Shown here piece by piece: positions 26,169-36,250 of a DNA stretch of 64,000 bases. This stretch comes from Pseudomonas viridiflava (GTDB lineage Bacteria > Pseudomonadota > Gammaproteobacteria > Pseudomonadales > Pseudomonadaceae). The DNA lies in the NCBI RefSeq assembly GCF_900591205.1, contig NZ_UUPU01000027.1, positions 1 to 64,000 of the forward strand, in the 5' to 3' direction. The position numbers and the translations under genes are program-made. Numbering within the stretch: the stretch's first letter is position 1; every line of letters starts with the position of its first letter. The notes beneath the pieces were generated by a model. It worked only from the letters and a program-made list of their open reading frames with translations, had not been told where the DNA came from and searched no databases.

Positions 26169-27527
26169 TTAGCCGCCTGGCGCCGGGGCGAAGATCGAGC
26201 CCAGGTGCGCTTCGCTTTCACCCATGCTGATCTTGTCGTTGAGACCCTGGCGCAGGTAGGTCACCAGCTGCGGTTGCAGGGCGATGGCCAGGTCGGTTTC
26301 GCGATCCCCGCCGGCCACATAGGCGCCGACGCTGATCAAATCGCGGCTCTGTTGATAGCGCGACCACAATTGCTTGAAATGCTGCGCCCGGGCCATATGC
26401 TCCGGCGTGACTACCGCTGGCATCACCCGGCTGATGGAGGCTTCGATGTCGATGGCCGGGTAATGCCCCTCTTCCGCCAGGCGCCGCGACAGCACGATGT
26501 GGCCATCGAGCACGCCCCGCGCCGAGTCGGCAATCGGGTCCTGCTGGTCATCGCCTTCGGACAGTACCGTATAAAACGCGGTGATCGAGCCGCCACCGGC
26601 CTCGGCATTACCGGCACGTTCCACCAGTTTCGGCAGCTTGGCGAACACCGAAGGCGGGTAGCCCTTGGTGGCCGGCGGCTCGCCGATGGCCAGGGCGATT
26701 TCCCGCTGGGCCTGGGCGAAACGCGTGAGCGAATCCATCAGCAACAGGACGTTCTTGCCCTTGTCGCGAAAATATTCGGCGATGCGCGTGCAATACATGG
26801 CGGCGCGCAAACGCATCAGTGGCGCATCATCGGCCGGGGATGCGACGACCACCGAGCGCTTGAGGCCCTCCTCTCCAAGGCTGTGCTCGATGAATTCCTT
26901 CACCTCGCGGCCCCGTTCACCGATCAGCCCCACCACAATAATGTCGGCCTCGGTAAAGCGGGTCATCATGCCCAGCAACACCGATTTACCCACGCCAGTA
27001 CCGGCAAACAGGCCCAGACGCTGGCCACGACCGACCGTCAATAAACCGTTGATGCTGCGAATGCCCACGTCCAGCGGCACGCTGATCGGGTTGCGGTTGA
27101 GTGGGTTGATGGTGGGACCGTCCATCGGCACCCAGTCTTCGGCCTTCATGCCGCCCTTGCCGTCGAGGGCGCGACCGGCGCCGTCGAGCACACGGCCGAG
27201 CATGCTCATGCCCATGGGCAGGCGGCCGGTATCGGCCAGCGGCACCACGCGGGCGCCCGGGGCGATGCCGGCCAGGCTGCCCACGGGCATCAGGAAAATC
27301 TTGCTGCCGGAAAAGCCCATCACTTCAGCTTCGACCTGCACCGGGTGGTAGCTGTCGTCGTTGATCACCATGCAGCGGCTGCCCATGGCGGCGCGCAGCC
27401 CCTCGGCTTCGAGGGTCAGGCCGACCATGCGCAGCAGGCGCCCTTCGAGGATCGGCTGACCGGGCAATTGCGTGGCTTCGGTATAGCCGCTCAGGCGCTT
27501 GGCGAAGCTGGTGCGATCAAGGCGCAT
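26169..27527 (-). CDS. fliI: FliI, flagellar export ATPase
   Basis: This 452-residue F1-like ATPase has Walker A AGTGVGKS (175-182), LIGERGREV and Walker [17 protein letters not shown]. It energises unfolding and release of export substrates. The start at 27527 (MRLDRTSF) overlaps the fliH end by 11 bp; the longer frame upstream lies inside fliH. Confidence 0.96.
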   Translation of the reverse strand: MRLDRTSFAKRLSGYTEATQLPGQPILEGRLLRMVGLTLEAEGLRAAMGSRCMVINDDSYHPVQVEAEVMGFSGSKIFLMPVGSLAGIAPGARVVPLADTGRLPMGMSMLGRVLDGAGRALDGKGGMKAEDWVPMDGPTINPLNRNPISVPLDVGIRSINGLLTVGRGQRLGLFAGTGVGKSVLLGMMTRFTEADIIVVGLIGERGREVKEFIEHSLGEEGLKRSVVVASPADDAPLMRLRAAMYCTRIAEYFRDKGKNVLLLMDSLTRFAQAQREIALAIGEPPATKGYPPSVFAKLPKLVERAGNAEAGGGSITAFYTVLSEGDDQQDPIADSARGVLDGHIVLSRRLAEEGHYPAIDIEASISRVMPAVVTPEHMARAQHFKQLWSRYQQSRDLISVGAYVAGGDRETDLAIALQPQLVTYLRQGLNDKISMGESEAHLGSIFAPAPGG

Positions 27528-28281
27528 CGGCGGCGTCCAGGTCCACACTCAGGTCAGGCTCGGCCGGGTTCAGGACTTGCTCGTGGACCTGATCGAGCAG
27601 CTTGGCCATGATCTGGCTGATGCGGGTTTCCACCGTCGCGTCGATGCGACTGTGTTCGGTCTCGACGCGGCAGCCACCTGGCAGCAACGCCGCGTCCTCG
27701 ACGATGCGCCAGGTTTCTTCATGGCGCTCGCGCAGGGCTTTGACCTGTTCGAAATCCTGCGGGTTGATGTACAGCCGCACATTGCCGACGCCCAGGGGCA
27801 GCAGCTTGAGGGCTTCGCGCATCACGCTTTCGATATGGCTGGAGTCGAGCACCAGTTCGCGCTGGATCACCTGGCGGGCAATGTGCTCCACCAGGCCGAC
27901 CATGGCTTTTTCGATCTGCGAATCCTGCTCGGCGATAGGCTCGAACAGGCCGCCCATCAAGCGTTCCAGGCTGGCCAGCTTGACGCTGAGCGCCTCCTCG
28001 GCTTCCTGGCGGACCTTGAGCGTGGTGCTGCGAAAACCGTCTTTTTCACCGGCGGCGAAGCCCTCGTTGTACGCCTCCTGACGGATGCTCTCCAACTCTT
28101 CCAGGGTCAGTGGCTGGACTTCTTCCAGCGGCACTTCTTCCATTTCCGCCGGCAATTCTTCAACCGGTTCCGGCTCGGGCTCCGGCACATGCGGATCGAA
28201 GCTGGGCAACGACCAGATATCGAACCCGCCGACATCCCGTGCGCGAATCAGATCGCTGGGTGCCTCATCTTTGTTCGACAT
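27517..28281 (-). CDS. fliH: FliH, flagellar export ATPase regulator
   Basis: This 254-residue protein has an acidic, Pro/Glu-rich N-terminal third, a helical middle and a C-terminal FliH/V-ATPase E-like domain ([35 protein letters not shown]). It binds and holds FliI. It overlaps fliI and lies 10 bp after fliG. Confidence 0.95.
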   Translation of the reverse strand: MSNKDEAPSDLIRARDVGGFDIWSLPSFDPHVPEPEPEPVEELPAEMEEVPLEEVQPLTLEELESIRQEAYNEGFAAGEKDGFRSTTLKVRQEAEEALSVKLASLERLMGGLFEPIAEQDSQIEKAMVGLVEHIARQVIQRELVLDSSHIESVMREALKLLPLGVGNVRLYINPQDFEQVKALRERHEETWRIVEDAALLPGGCRVETEHSRIDATVETRISQIMAKLLDQVHEQVLNPAEPDLSVDLDAADAP

Positions 28282-28291
28282 GAGTGGCGCC

Positions 28292-29311
28292 TTAAATCAT
28301 TTCTTCGCCGCCCTTCCCGCCGAGAACGATTTCTCCGGCTTCGGCCATACGGCGGGCAATGGTGAGGATCTCTTTCTGCGCGGTTTCCACGTCGCTGACG
28401 CGCACCGGGCCCTTGGCCTCGAGGTCGTCGCGCAACAGTTCGGACGCACGCTTGGACATGTTCTTGAAGATCTTTTCCTTGACGCCTTCGTCCGAGCCCT
28501 TGAGTGCCAGTACCAGCACATCGGAGGAGACTTCGCGCAGCAACGCCTGGATGCCACGGTCGTCGACATCGGAGAGGTTGTTGAACACGAACATAAGGTC
28601 TTCGATCTGGCCGGACAGGGTGTCGTCGATCTCGCGGATCGAGTCCATCAACTGGCCTTCGACCGAGCTGTCGAGGAAGTTCATGATGTCGGCCGCACGC
28701 TTGATACCACCCAGGGTGGTACGCGAGGCATTCGAGTTGCCCGAGAACTGCTTCTCGAGAATCGTGTTGAGTTCTTTCAGGGCCGCCGGCTGCACCGTGT
28801 TCAGCGACGACACGCGCAGGATGATGTCCAGGCGCACTTTATGGTCGAAGTGGCCGAGCACTTCGCCAGCCTGGTCCGGGTCGAGGTACGCCACCACGAT
28901 CGCCTGGATCTGCGGGTGCTCGTAGCGGATCACGTCGGCCACCGCACGCGGCTCCATCCATTTGAGGCTGTCGAGGCCGCTGGTGTTGCCGCCCAGCAGG
29001 ATGCGGTCGATCAGGCCGTTGGCCTTGTCTTCGCCCAGGGCCGAGGTCAGCATCTTGCGAATGTAGCTGTCGGAGCCGACGCCCAGGCTGGTCTGGTCGC
29101 CGACGATCTCGACGAACTCGCTCATCACCTGCTCGACCTGCTCGCGGTGCACATTGCGCATTTGCGCCATGGCCACGCCCACCCGCTGGACTTCTTTGGG
29201 ACCCATGTGGCGCAGCACTTGGGCAGCGTCGGTTTCACCGAGGGACAGCAGCAGGACTGCGGCTTTATCGACCTTGGTGAGCTTGGCAACAGCGGCTCGA
29301 TTATCACTCAT
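28292..29311 (-). CDS. fliG: FliG, flagellar rotor protein
   Basis: This 339-residue rotor protein has the N-terminal FliF-binding domain, armadillo-like middle, and the C-terminal torque helix region (LVLALKGSDEGVKEKIFKNM, LRDDLEAKGPVRVSDVE). It converts stator ion flow into torque. Its first codons overlap the fliF end by 8 bp. Confidence 0.96.
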   Translation of the reverse strand: MSDNRAAVAKLTKVDKAAVLLLSLGETDAAQVLRHMGPKEVQRVGVAMAQMRNVHREQVEQVMSEFVEIVGDQTSLGVGSDSYIRKMLTSALGEDKANGLIDRILLGGNTSGLDSLKWMEPRAVADVIRYEHPQIQAIVVAYLDPDQAGEVLGHFDHKVRLDIILRVSSLNTVQPAALKELNTILEKQFSGNSNASRTTLGGIKRAADIMNFLDSSVEGQLMDSIREIDDTLSGQIEDLMFVFNNLSDVDDRGIQALLREVSSDVLVLALKGSDEGVKEKIFKNMSKRASELLRDDLEAKGPVRVSDVETAQKEILTIARRMAEAGEIVLGGKGGEEMI

Positions 29312-31082
29312 CTGCGTTGATCCACTCTTTCACGACCTGGGCCACACGGCCCGGGTCTTCTGCCACCAGACTTTTGATTGCGTTCAACTGAGCGTCGTAA
29401 CCTTCGCTCGGGCTCGGCAACAGGATGCTTTGCGGGCCGCCGAGGCTGACGCGGTCGTTGGCCAGTTCGCCATCCAGGCCGCCCATGCCACCCAACTCGA
29501 CGTCGCTGCCACCAAAGGCCGCCAGTTGTTTTTTGCCATTGCCGGTGATGTTGTTGAGCACCGGGCGCAACACACCGAACACCAGCACCAGGATGAACAA
29601 CACACCCAGCACTTGCTTGACGATGTCCCAGAACCACGGCTGCGTGTAGAACGCGGCTTCGGCGATCACTTCGCCACGCTCGGCGGAGAACGGCATGTTG
29701 ATCACGCTGACGCTGTCGCCACGGCTGGCGTCGAAACCGACGGCGTCCTGCACCAGGCGGGTAAAGCGCGCCAATTCGTCGGCGCTCCATGGCGCACGGG
29801 TAACCGCGCCATCAGCCGGGTTGATCTTGACCTGATCATCGACCACCACCGACACCGACAGGCGATTGACACGGCCCTGTTGCTGCTTGGTATGGCTGAT
29901 GGAGCGGTCGAGTTCGAAGTTCTTGGTGGACTGGTTACGCTTGTCCGCCGGGTAAGGCGCGAGCATCGGCTGGCCGGTGGCCGGGTCCATGATCTGCTGA
30001 CCGTTGGCGTCCAATAATGGCTGACCAGCGGCAATCGCACCTGCGGTCGCGGCAGCGCCACCCGTGGTTTGCGGCGCCGACGCCGGGGCGGGTGGCTGGT
30101 TGCTCAGGGCACCCGGCACACCTTGTGGGCCACTGCTGGCGGTGCGTTGTTCGCTGGTGGACTGCTCGCTGCGCAGGGCCGGCTGGTCGGGGTTGAACTG
30201 CTCGGAGGTCGACTCGACGGCGCTGAAGTCCACATCGGCCGACACTTCAGCCTTGTAGCGGTCGTTGCCCAGCACCGGTTGCAGGATGTTGTGCACGCGC
30301 TGGGTCAGCATGCTTTCCATGCGGCGGCTGTAGTCGAACTGCTTGCCGGCCTGGGTCAGCGCGGAGTTTTCCGCCATGTCGGACAGCAGGTTGCCCTTCT
30401 GGTCGACCACGGTGATTTGCGATTTGCTCAGTTCAGGAACGCTGGTGGCCACCAGGTTGATGATCGCCAGCACTTGACCCGGCTCCAGGGAGCGGCCGGA
30501 AAACAGCTCGACCAGTACCGAGGCGCTGGGCTTGCGTTCATCGCGCACGAACACCGAGCTTTTCGGAATGGCCAGGTGCACGCGGGCACCCTTGACGTTA
30601 TTCAAGCTGGAGATGGTGCGCGCCAGTTCGCCTTCCAGGCCACGACGGTAGCGGGTGGCTTCCATGAACTGGCTGGTGCCGAGGCCCTGGTCCTTGTCGA
30701 GGATTTCAAAACCGATATTGCTGTCGGACGGGGTCACACCGGCGGCCGCCAGCTTCATGCGCGCACGCGCCACATCGTCGGCCTTGACCAGCAACGCACC
30801 GGAGTTGGGCTCCACGGTGTAGGCGATGTCGGCGGCGGCCAGGGTTTCCATGATCTGCTTGGAGTCCATACCGGCCAGGCTGCCGTACAGCGGCCGGTAA
30901 TCAGGTTGCTGCGACCACAGCACCACGGCAAAACCAATCGCCACGCTGGCAGCCAGGCCGACCATCAGGCCCACCTGACGCAACATGGTCATTTCCGAGA
31001 GGTTTTCCAGGAACGACAGGCCAAACAGCGGCGGCTTGCCGTCTGCCTTGGCGGGTACGTTGTCCACGACTGCTTCTGCCAT
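29304..31082 (-). CDS. fliF: FliF, MS-ring protein
   Basis: This 592-residue protein has two membrane helices (about 35-55 and 460-480), periplasmic ring-building domains (GSLAGMDSKQIMETL, RYRRGLEGELARTI) and a C-terminal FliG-binding tail ending EWINADE. A flexible Gln/Ala/Pro-rich insert lies near 315-370. It forms the base on which the motor is built. Confidence 0.96.
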   Translation of the reverse strand: MAEAVVDNVPAKADGKPPLFGLSFLENLSEMTMLRQVGLMVGLAASVAIGFAVVLWSQQPDYRPLYGSLAGMDSKQIMETLAAADIAYTVEPNSGALLVKADDVARARMKLAAAGVTPSDSNIGFEILDKDQGLGTSQFMEATRYRRGLEGELARTISSLNNVKGARVHLAIPKSSVFVRDERKPSASVLVELFSGRSLEPGQVLAIINLVATSVPELSKSQITVVDQKGNLLSDMAENSALTQAGKQFDYSRRMESMLTQRVHNILQPVLGNDRYKAEVSADVDFSAVESTSEQFNPDQPALRSEQSTSEQRTASSGPQGVPGALSNQPPAPASAPQTTGGAAATAGAIAAGQPLLDANGQQIMDPATGQPMLAPYPADKRNQSTKNFELDRSISHTKQQQGRVNRLSVSVVVDDQVKINPADGAVTRAPWSADELARFTRLVQDAVGFDASRGDSVSVINMPFSAERGEVIAEAAFYTQPWFWDIVKQVLGVLFILVLVFGVLRPVLNNITGNGKKQLAAFGGSDVELGGMGGLDGELANDRVSLGGPQSILLPSPSEGYDAQLNAIKSLVAEDPGRVAQVVKEWINADE

Positions 31083-31098
31083 GACTTAAATCTCGTCC

Positions 31099-31428
31099 TT
31101 AAACCGGCATCTGCATGATGTCTTGATAGGCTTGAACCAGCTTGTTACGCACTTGGGTCAACGCCTGGAACGAAACGCTGGCCTTTTGCGAGGCAACCAT
31201 CACATCGGTGAGGTCCACGCCGCTTTTGCCGATCTCGAATGCGGTGGCCAACTGGCTGGAGGCTTGCTGGGTGTCACTGACTTTGTTGATGGCCGAACCC
31301 AGCATGTCGGCGAAACTGCTTTGGCCCAATTCCGGCGCTGGCGCGACGGATTTCGGTTGAGCCATGGCATCCATTTGCATGGAGCGCATATCCAACATCA
31401 ACCGATTGAACTCAATACCCTGGCTCAT
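31099..31428 (-). CDS. fliE: FliE, MS-ring/rod junction protein
   Basis: This 109-residue protein has the FliE C-terminal pattern ([33 protein letters not shown]). It joins the MS ring to the proximal rod. It is the first gene of fliEFGHIJ, with a clear sigma-54 promoter upstream. Confidence 0.95.
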   Translation of the reverse strand: MSQGIEFNRLMLDMRSMQMDAMAQPKSVAPAPELGQSSFADMLGSAINKVSDTQQASSQLATAFEIGKSGVDLTDVMVASQKASVSFQALTQVRNKLVQAYQDIMQMPV

Positions 31429-31489
31429 GACCTTCTCTCTCCGACAACCCGCAAATTTTTGACACTACGCAGCGATTACTAGGGGAGGT

Positions 31490-31505
31490 AGCAACAAGGG
31501 TGCCA
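31490..31505 (-). promoter_or_regulatory. Sigma-54 promoter for the fliE operon
   Basis: The reverse strand reads TGGCACCCTTGTTGCT, an essentially perfect -24/-12 element, about 62 bases before the fliE ATG. FleR-RpoN activation is expected. Confidence 0.9.
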
Positions 31506-31559
31506 GCTCTGTAGCAACTCGTAAGAAAAGGCGACAAACCTTGTCAACCTTGTTACCGG

Positions 31560-32939
31560 CTATGTGGCGAAGAGATACGCTTCCACATCCATTCCGGCGT
31601 CGCGCATCTGCGCCAGCTTGTAGCGCAGGGTGCGCGGGCTGATCCCCAAGCGTTCGGCGGCCTCTTTGCGGCGGCCGCGTTCGGCACGCAGGGTGTCGAT
31701 GATCATCTGGAATTCGCGGCGGCGCAGATCGTCGCCCAGAGCGCCGACCGACTCGGCTTCGGCCACCACCACCGGCGCCGGCGCGAGGCTTGGCAAGGGT
31801 GCGGCGCCACTGCCCATGGCCAGGCAGAAATCCTGGGGCTGGATCAGGCCGCCCTGCTGCAAGATCAGTGCGCGCTGGATCGCGTTGTCGAGTTCGCGCA
31901 CATTCCCCGGCCATGGGTAGGCGATCAGGCACGCCTGCGCCTCGGCCGACAGCCGAGCCTGTGCGTGCTTCATTTTTTTGACGTGGTTGTTCAGCAGGCG
32001 CTCGGCCAGCGGGATGATGTCCGCCGGGCGCTCGCGCAACGGGCGCCAGGCCAGCGGGAATACCGAAAGTCGGTAGAACAAGTCTTCACGGAAACGCCCT
32101 GCCGCCACTTCGCCGGCCAGGTCGCGGTTGGTGGTGGCGACCACGCGGATATCCAGTTGGATCGGTTTGCGTGCGCCCACCCGCTCCACTTCACGCTCCT
32201 GCAACACCCGCAGCAATTTGGCTTGTAGGCCCAGGGGCATTTCGGAGATTTCATCGAGCAAAAGGGTGCCGCCGTCGGCCTGTTCGAACTTGCCCGCCTG
32301 GGCCGCGATGGCACCGGTGAACGAGCCTTTTTCATGGCCGAACAGCGTGGCTTCGAGCATGTTGTCGGGGATCGCCGCGCAGTTGATCGCGATAAACGGT
32401 TGTTTGGCACGGGTCGATTGCTGGTGGATATAGCGCGCCAGCACCTCTTTACCGGTGCCGGACTCGCCGGAAATCAGCACGGTGGAATCGCTGCGCGCCA
32501 CGCGGGCCGCCAATTCCAGCAGCTGTGCACTGGCCGGCTCGAAGGCAATCGGGCCCTCGCCTTCGCTGGCCGCAATCACGCCCAGGGCATGCCGCGCCAC
32601 CAGCTCGATCAACGCTTTGGGTTCAAAGGGTTTGACCAGGTAATCCGCCGCGCCTTGGCGCATTGCATCCACCGCCCGCTCCACCGCGCCGTGGGCGGTC
32701 ATCAGCAACACCGGCAGTTGCGGCTGACGCGCGCGCAGCAAGCCGAGCAACTGGTGGCCGTCCATGCCAGGCATGTTCACGTCGCTGACCACCAGGCTGA
32801 AGGGTTCCTGCTCGACCGCCTCCAAGGCGTCCTCGGCAGATCCGACCGCCCGGTAGTCATGGCCCGCCAACAACAGCGTGTCAGCCAATGCTTCACGCAG
32901 GGCGCGATCGTCTTCCACCAACAGAACCTTGATAGCCAT
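31560..32939 (-). CDS. fleR: FleR, sigma-54 response regulator
   Basis: This 459-residue NtrC-type activator has a receiver with D53 (VVSDVNMPGMD), an AAA+ domain with GESGTGKE (158-165) and a Fis-type helix-turn-helix at the C-terminus (RRKEAAERLGISPRTLRYKL). The sigma-54 contact loop reads GSFTGA (205-210) rather than the common GAFTGA. It activates mid-class flagellar promoters after phosphorylation by FleS, whose gene lies 7 bp upstream. Confidence 0.95.
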   Translation of the reverse strand: MAIKVLLVEDDRALREALADTLLLAGHDYRAVGSAEDALEAVEQEPFSLVVSDVNMPGMDGHQLLGLLRARQPQLPVLLMTAHGAVERAVDAMRQGAADYLVKPFEPKALIELVARHALGVIAASEGEGPIAFEPASAQLLELAARVARSDSTVLISGESGTGKEVLARYIHQQSTRAKQPFIAINCAAIPDNMLEATLFGHEKGSFTGAIAAQAGKFEQADGGTLLLDEISEMPLGLQAKLLRVLQEREVERVGARKPIQLDIRVVATTNRDLAGEVAAGRFREDLFYRLSVFPLAWRPLRERPADIIPLAERLLNNHVKKMKHAQARLSAEAQACLIAYPWPGNVRELDNAIQRALILQQGGLIQPQDFCLAMGSGAAPLPSLAPAPVVVAEAESVGALGDDLRRREFQMIIDTLRAERGRRKEAAERLGISPRTLRYKLAQMRDAGMDVEAYLFAT

Positions 32940-32946
32940 TACTTTT

Positions 32947-34161
32947 TTACTCCGCGCTTGCCGCGCATGAAAACAACGGCAAGGTCATCAATGCACACGT
33001 GCCACGCCCCAACCGGGAATGCAGCTGCAATTCTCCCTGATGGGCACGCGCCACGGCCTTGACCACGGTCAGGCCGAGGCCGGTGCCGTTGGTCTTGGTG
33101 GTAAAAAACGGCTCGCCCAGGCGTTGCAGCACGGCGGGTTCGATCCCGCTGCCGCTGTCGCTGATGCACAGGCGCAAGGTTTGCTCGCGGTTGTACAGGT
33201 GCACTTTAAGCCGCGCACCGGGGCCGCTGGCCTGGGTAGCGTTTTCGATCAGGTTGAGCAGCGAGCCGACCAGCGTGTCGCGGTTGCACAGCAGCTCGCC
33301 GAGGTGGCTGTCGCACTGCCAGCGCACGTGCACATCCTGAATATGCGTGGCGGCCGCAGCTTGCAGGGCCTGCATCAGCTGCGCCGGGGTGATGCGGTCG
33401 GTCAGCGGCAATTCGCCGCGGGCAAACACCAGCATGTCACGCACCTGGTGCTCCAACTCATGCAGGCGCTCCTTGAGGCGCCCGGCAAATCGCTGGTGAG
33501 TGGCGGCGGGCAATTGCTCATCAGTCAAATGACTGGCGTAGATCAACGCTGCCGACAACGGCGTGCGGATCTGATGCGCCAAAGAAGCGACCATCCGCCC
33601 CAGCGATGACAAACGCTCATGGCGCGCCAGTTGATCTTGCAGGTGACGGGTTTCAGTCAGGTCGTTGAGCAGCACCAGTTGGCCCGGCTCTGCGTCCAGC
33701 GAACGGGTGGCGATGGACAAGCGACGGCCGTCTTTCAGGGAGATTTCATGACCGTCGTCTTCACGCGGCGCAAAGCAGCGGGTGATGACGTGACGCCACA
33801 GCTCGCCTTCCAGCGGCAGGCCAAGCATGTCGCAGGCCGCCGGGTTAGCTTCGCGCACGCGGCCTTGATCGTCGATGACGATCACACCACCGGGCAACAG
33901 CGACAGCAGGTTTTGCAGACGGTTGGCCAGGCGCTCTTTCTCGGCCAGCTCTTCCATGCGCTGGGCACTGACCACCGCCAGCTCACCTTTAAGCTCGGAA
34001 ACCCGGGCTTCCAGCAGGCTGTAGGAGTCAGTCAATTGGCTCGACATCTGGTTGAACAGCGAAAACGCCTGCTCAAGGCCCTGGCGGCTTTGCTGTTCTA
34101 CAGACGGAAGAAGCCCCGGGATGGCGGGGCCGACAGATTGTTGGGCGGCGTGGGGCATCAT
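32947..34161 (-). CDS. fleS: FleS, sensor histidine kinase
   Basis: This 404-residue soluble kinase has an N-terminal coiled region (about 35-85), a PAS domain (about 85-165), the H-box with H196 (LAHQIRTPLSAA) and an HATPase domain (NLIENATQA, ISDSGSGIEP, GTGLGLTVV). No membrane helix or periplasmic domain is visible, so it senses a cytoplasmic cue. It pairs with FleR downstream. Confidence 0.95.
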   Translation of the reverse strand: MMPHAAQQSVGPAIPGLLPSVEQQSRQGLEQAFSLFNQMSSQLTDSYSLLEARVSELKGELAVVSAQRMEELAEKERLANRLQNLLSLLPGGVIVIDDQGRVREANPAACDMLGLPLEGELWRHVITRCFAPREDDGHEISLKDGRRLSIATRSLDAEPGQLVLLNDLTETRHLQDQLARHERLSSLGRMVASLAHQIRTPLSAALIYASHLTDEQLPAATHQRFAGRLKERLHELEHQVRDMLVFARGELPLTDRITPAQLMQALQAAAATHIQDVHVRWQCDSHLGELLCNRDTLVGSLLNLIENATQASGPGARLKVHLYNREQTLRLCISDSGSGIEPAVLQRLGEPFFTTKTNGTGLGLTVVKAVARAHQGELQLHSRLGRGTCALMTLPLFSCAASAE

Positions 34162-34211
34162 GCTCTCTCGCTTGGCTGACCGTCAGTTAAACGGAACGTT
34201 GCGAGGGCTGT

Positions 34212-34227
34212 AGCAATACTTGTGCCG
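34212..34227 (-). promoter_or_regulatory. Sigma-54 promoter for fleSR
   Basis: The reverse strand reads CGGCACAAGTATTGCT, with -24 GGCAC and -12 TTGCT at exact spacing, about 50 bases before fleS. FleQ with RpoN is the expected activator. Confidence 0.8.
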
Positions 34228-34257
34228 AAAAAAAACCGCTGATTAATCAGCGGTTTG
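34228..34257 (-). terminator. Rho-independent terminator after fleQ
   Basis: A perfect stem AAACCGCTGATT/AATCAGCGGTTT with no unpaired loop beyond the turn is followed on the reverse strand by eight T. It separates fleQ from the fleSR promoter. Confidence 0.9.
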
Positions 34258-34268
34258 AAAAACAGGCG

Positions 34269-35744
34269 TCAATCATCCGCCTGTTCATCACCTTCTTTGC
34301 GGCTCATGCCGTACTTGCGCATCTTCTCGACCAGGGTGGTTCGACGGATGCGCAGGCGCTCGGCGGCACGGGCGACGATGCCGTTGGCGTCGTCCAGGGC
34401 CTGCTGGATCAGCCCTTGTTCGAGGTTGCCGAGGTAGTCCTTCAGGTCCAGACCTTCGGGCGGCAGCATCGCGGTGGAACCGAAGTCCGGGGTGTGGCCG
34501 TTGATCGCGACCCGCTCTTCCATGTCGCTGCGCAGGCTGTCCACAAGCTGCTCGTCTTCATCGTCGACGTAGCGGAATTTCTTCGGCAACTCGACCACGC
34601 CGATCACACCGTAGGGGTGCATGATCGCCATGCGCTCCACCAGGTTGGCCAGCTCACGCACGTTGCCTGGCCAGCCGTGGCGGCACAGCGACATGATCGC
34701 GGCGGAGTTGAAGCGAATCGAGCCACGCTTTTCGTGTTCCATGCGCGAGATCAGTTCGTTCATCAGCAACGGGATGTCTTCCACACGCTCACGCAGCGGG
34801 GCCATCTCGATCGGGAATACGTTGAGGCGGTAGTACAAATCTTCGCGGAAGCTGCCGACCTCGATCATGCTTTCGAGGTTCTTGTGGGTGGCCGCGATGA
34901 TGCGTACGTCGACGCTCTGGGTCTTGTTGCTGCCCACGCGCTCGAAGGTGCGCTCCTGCAATACGCGCAGCAGCTTGACCTGCATCGGCAGCGGCATGTC
35001 GCCGATTTCATCGAGGAACAGGGTGCCGCCGTTGGCCAGTTCGAAGCGCCCGGCGCGGCTGGTGATCGCCCCGGTAAAGGCGCCCTTCTCGTGGCCGAAC
35101 AATTCGCTTTCGAGCAGCTCTGCCGGGATCGCCCCGCAGTTAACCGGCACGAAGGGTCCGTCGCGGCGCTTGGAGTGGTAGTGCAGGTTGCGGGCGACCA
35201 CTTCCTTGCCGGTGCCTGACTCGCCGAGGATCAGCACGCTGGCGTCGGTATCGGCCACTTGCTGCATCATCTGGCGCACGTGCTGGATCGCACGGCTGGT
35301 GCCGACGAGGCTGCGGAACAGGTTGGGCTCGCGGTGGCGACCGCGCTCGCGGGCCTGGTCATACATCTCACGATAGACCTGGGCGCGGTGCAGGGAATCG
35401 AGCAATTTGCTGTAGCTGGGCGGCATTTCCAGGGTGGAAAGCACGCGGCGGCGTTGGTCTTCCGGCAGGTCCACGGAAGAAATATCGCCCATTAGCAACA
35501 CTGGAAGGAACTCATCCCAGGTAGACAGTGTCTTTAACAAGCCCAAAACAGCGCCAGGAGCGTTTACCGTCCCGATCAGCACACAAATGACTTCACGGCT
35601 CGACGACAATGAGCTGACCGCCTGCTGCCAGTCATGGCTGCCGCAGGGCAAATTTTCTTCGCCAAGAAAATTCAAAATCACCGCCAAATCGCGGCGGCGG
35701 ACGCTATCGTCATCGATCAGCAGAATTTTGGTTTCACGCCACAT
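34269..35744 (-). CDS. fleQ: FleQ, master flagellar regulator
   Basis: The 491-residue protein has an N-terminal receiver-like FleQ domain without a usable phospho-acceptor context, an AAA+ domain with GESGTGKE (174-181) and GAFTGA (221-226), and a C-terminal Fis-type helix-turn-helix ([17 protein letters not shown]). FleQ starts the flagellar cascade with RpoN and, through c-di-GMP binding, represses or activates exopolysaccharide genes. FleN restrains it. It is monocistronic, with its own leader and terminator. Confidence 0.96.
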   Translation of the reverse strand: MWRETKILLIDDDSVRRRDLAVILNFLGEENLPCGSHDWQQAVSSLSSSREVICVLIGTVNAPGAVLGLLKTLSTWDEFLPVLLMGDISSVDLPEDQRRRVLSTLEMPPSYSKLLDSLHRAQVYREMYDQARERGRHREPNLFRSLVGTSRAIQHVRQMMQQVADTDASVLILGESGTGKEVVARNLHYHSKRRDGPFVPVNCGAIPAELLESELFGHEKGAFTGAITSRAGRFELANGGTLFLDEIGDMPLPMQVKLLRVLQERTFERVGSNKTQSVDVRIIAATHKNLESMIEVGSFREDLYYRLNVFPIEMAPLRERVEDIPLLMNELISRMEHEKRGSIRFNSAAIMSLCRHGWPGNVRELANLVERMAIMHPYGVIGVVELPKKFRYVDDEDEQLVDSLRSDMEERVAINGHTPDFGSTAMLPPEGLDLKDYLGNLEQGLIQQALDDANGIVARAAERLRIRRTTLVEKMRKYGMSRKEGDEQADD

Positions 35745-35799
35745 GCAATAGCAACTTCCCTAGTAAACGCTCTGCCCCGAAGTGAGGGCAATCGAGACG

Positions 35800-35824
35800 C
35801 TTGTAAGACTTCTTACATTACAAG
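35800..35824 (-). promoter_or_regulatory. Nested dyad upstream of fleQ
   Basis: CTTGTAA and TTACAAG are 7-bp perfect arms 11 bases apart; an inner GTAAGA/TCTTAC dyad overlaps them. It lies 56-80 bases before the fleQ start. It has no T-run, so it looks like an operator or leader hairpin, not a terminator. Confidence 0.45.
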
Positions 35825-35873
35825 ACGCCTGAAATCTGAAAACAGCACTAGTTAAGTCAAAAAAACTCGCGCA

Positions 35874-35887
35874 GTCAAATTTATGAC
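35874..35887. promoter_or_regulatory. FleQ-box-like palindrome
   Basis: GTCAAATTTATGAC has GTCA/TGAC arms separated by six A/T bases, similar to published FleQ binding sites (GTCA-rich, AT-centred). It lies about 130 bases before fleQ and just after the fliT-like gene. Confidence 0.35.
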
Positions 35888-35912
35888 GCGCATTCGGATT
35901 AACTGAGCCAGT

Positions 35913-36212
35913 TCAGCCGAACAGATGGTAAACCTTTGACGCATTTTTCGCTTGGTTGATCTGCGACATCTCTTCAAAAATCGCCTGGCGTTCGCCGGTC
36001 GTCACTTCCAAAAGCTGCTGATACACCGCCAGCAAACTCTCAAGCTTTTCACGCAACGCATCCTCGTCTACCGGCGCCTCACTGAGCACCTGCTCGATCA
36101 CGTCGCGGCAGCCCATATCGAGCTCGCCGATGGCGTCCCAGTTACGGTCCGCCAGCGCGCCCATCAGCGCCTCACGGGTTTCATCAATGCGTTGCAGTGC
36201 TTGGCTCATCAC
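35913..36212 (-). CDS. fliT: FliT-like flagellar chaperone
   Basis: This 99-residue helical protein begins MMSQALQRIDETREALMGAL and lies directly after fliS, where pseudomonads carry a small FliT-like (also called FleP) protein. FliT proteins chaperone the filament cap FliD. Sequence similarity to enterobacterial FliT is weak, so the role is inferred from position, size and helical content. Confidence 0.75.
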   Translation of the reverse strand: MMSQALQRIDETREALMGALADRNWDAIGELDMGCRDVIEQVLSEAPVDEDALREKLESLLAVYQQLLEVTTGERQAIFEEMSQINQAKNASKVYHLFG

Positions 36213-36250
36213 ATATTCCTCGAGGCCCTCAGGCCCCTCTCTGCTGCGCC

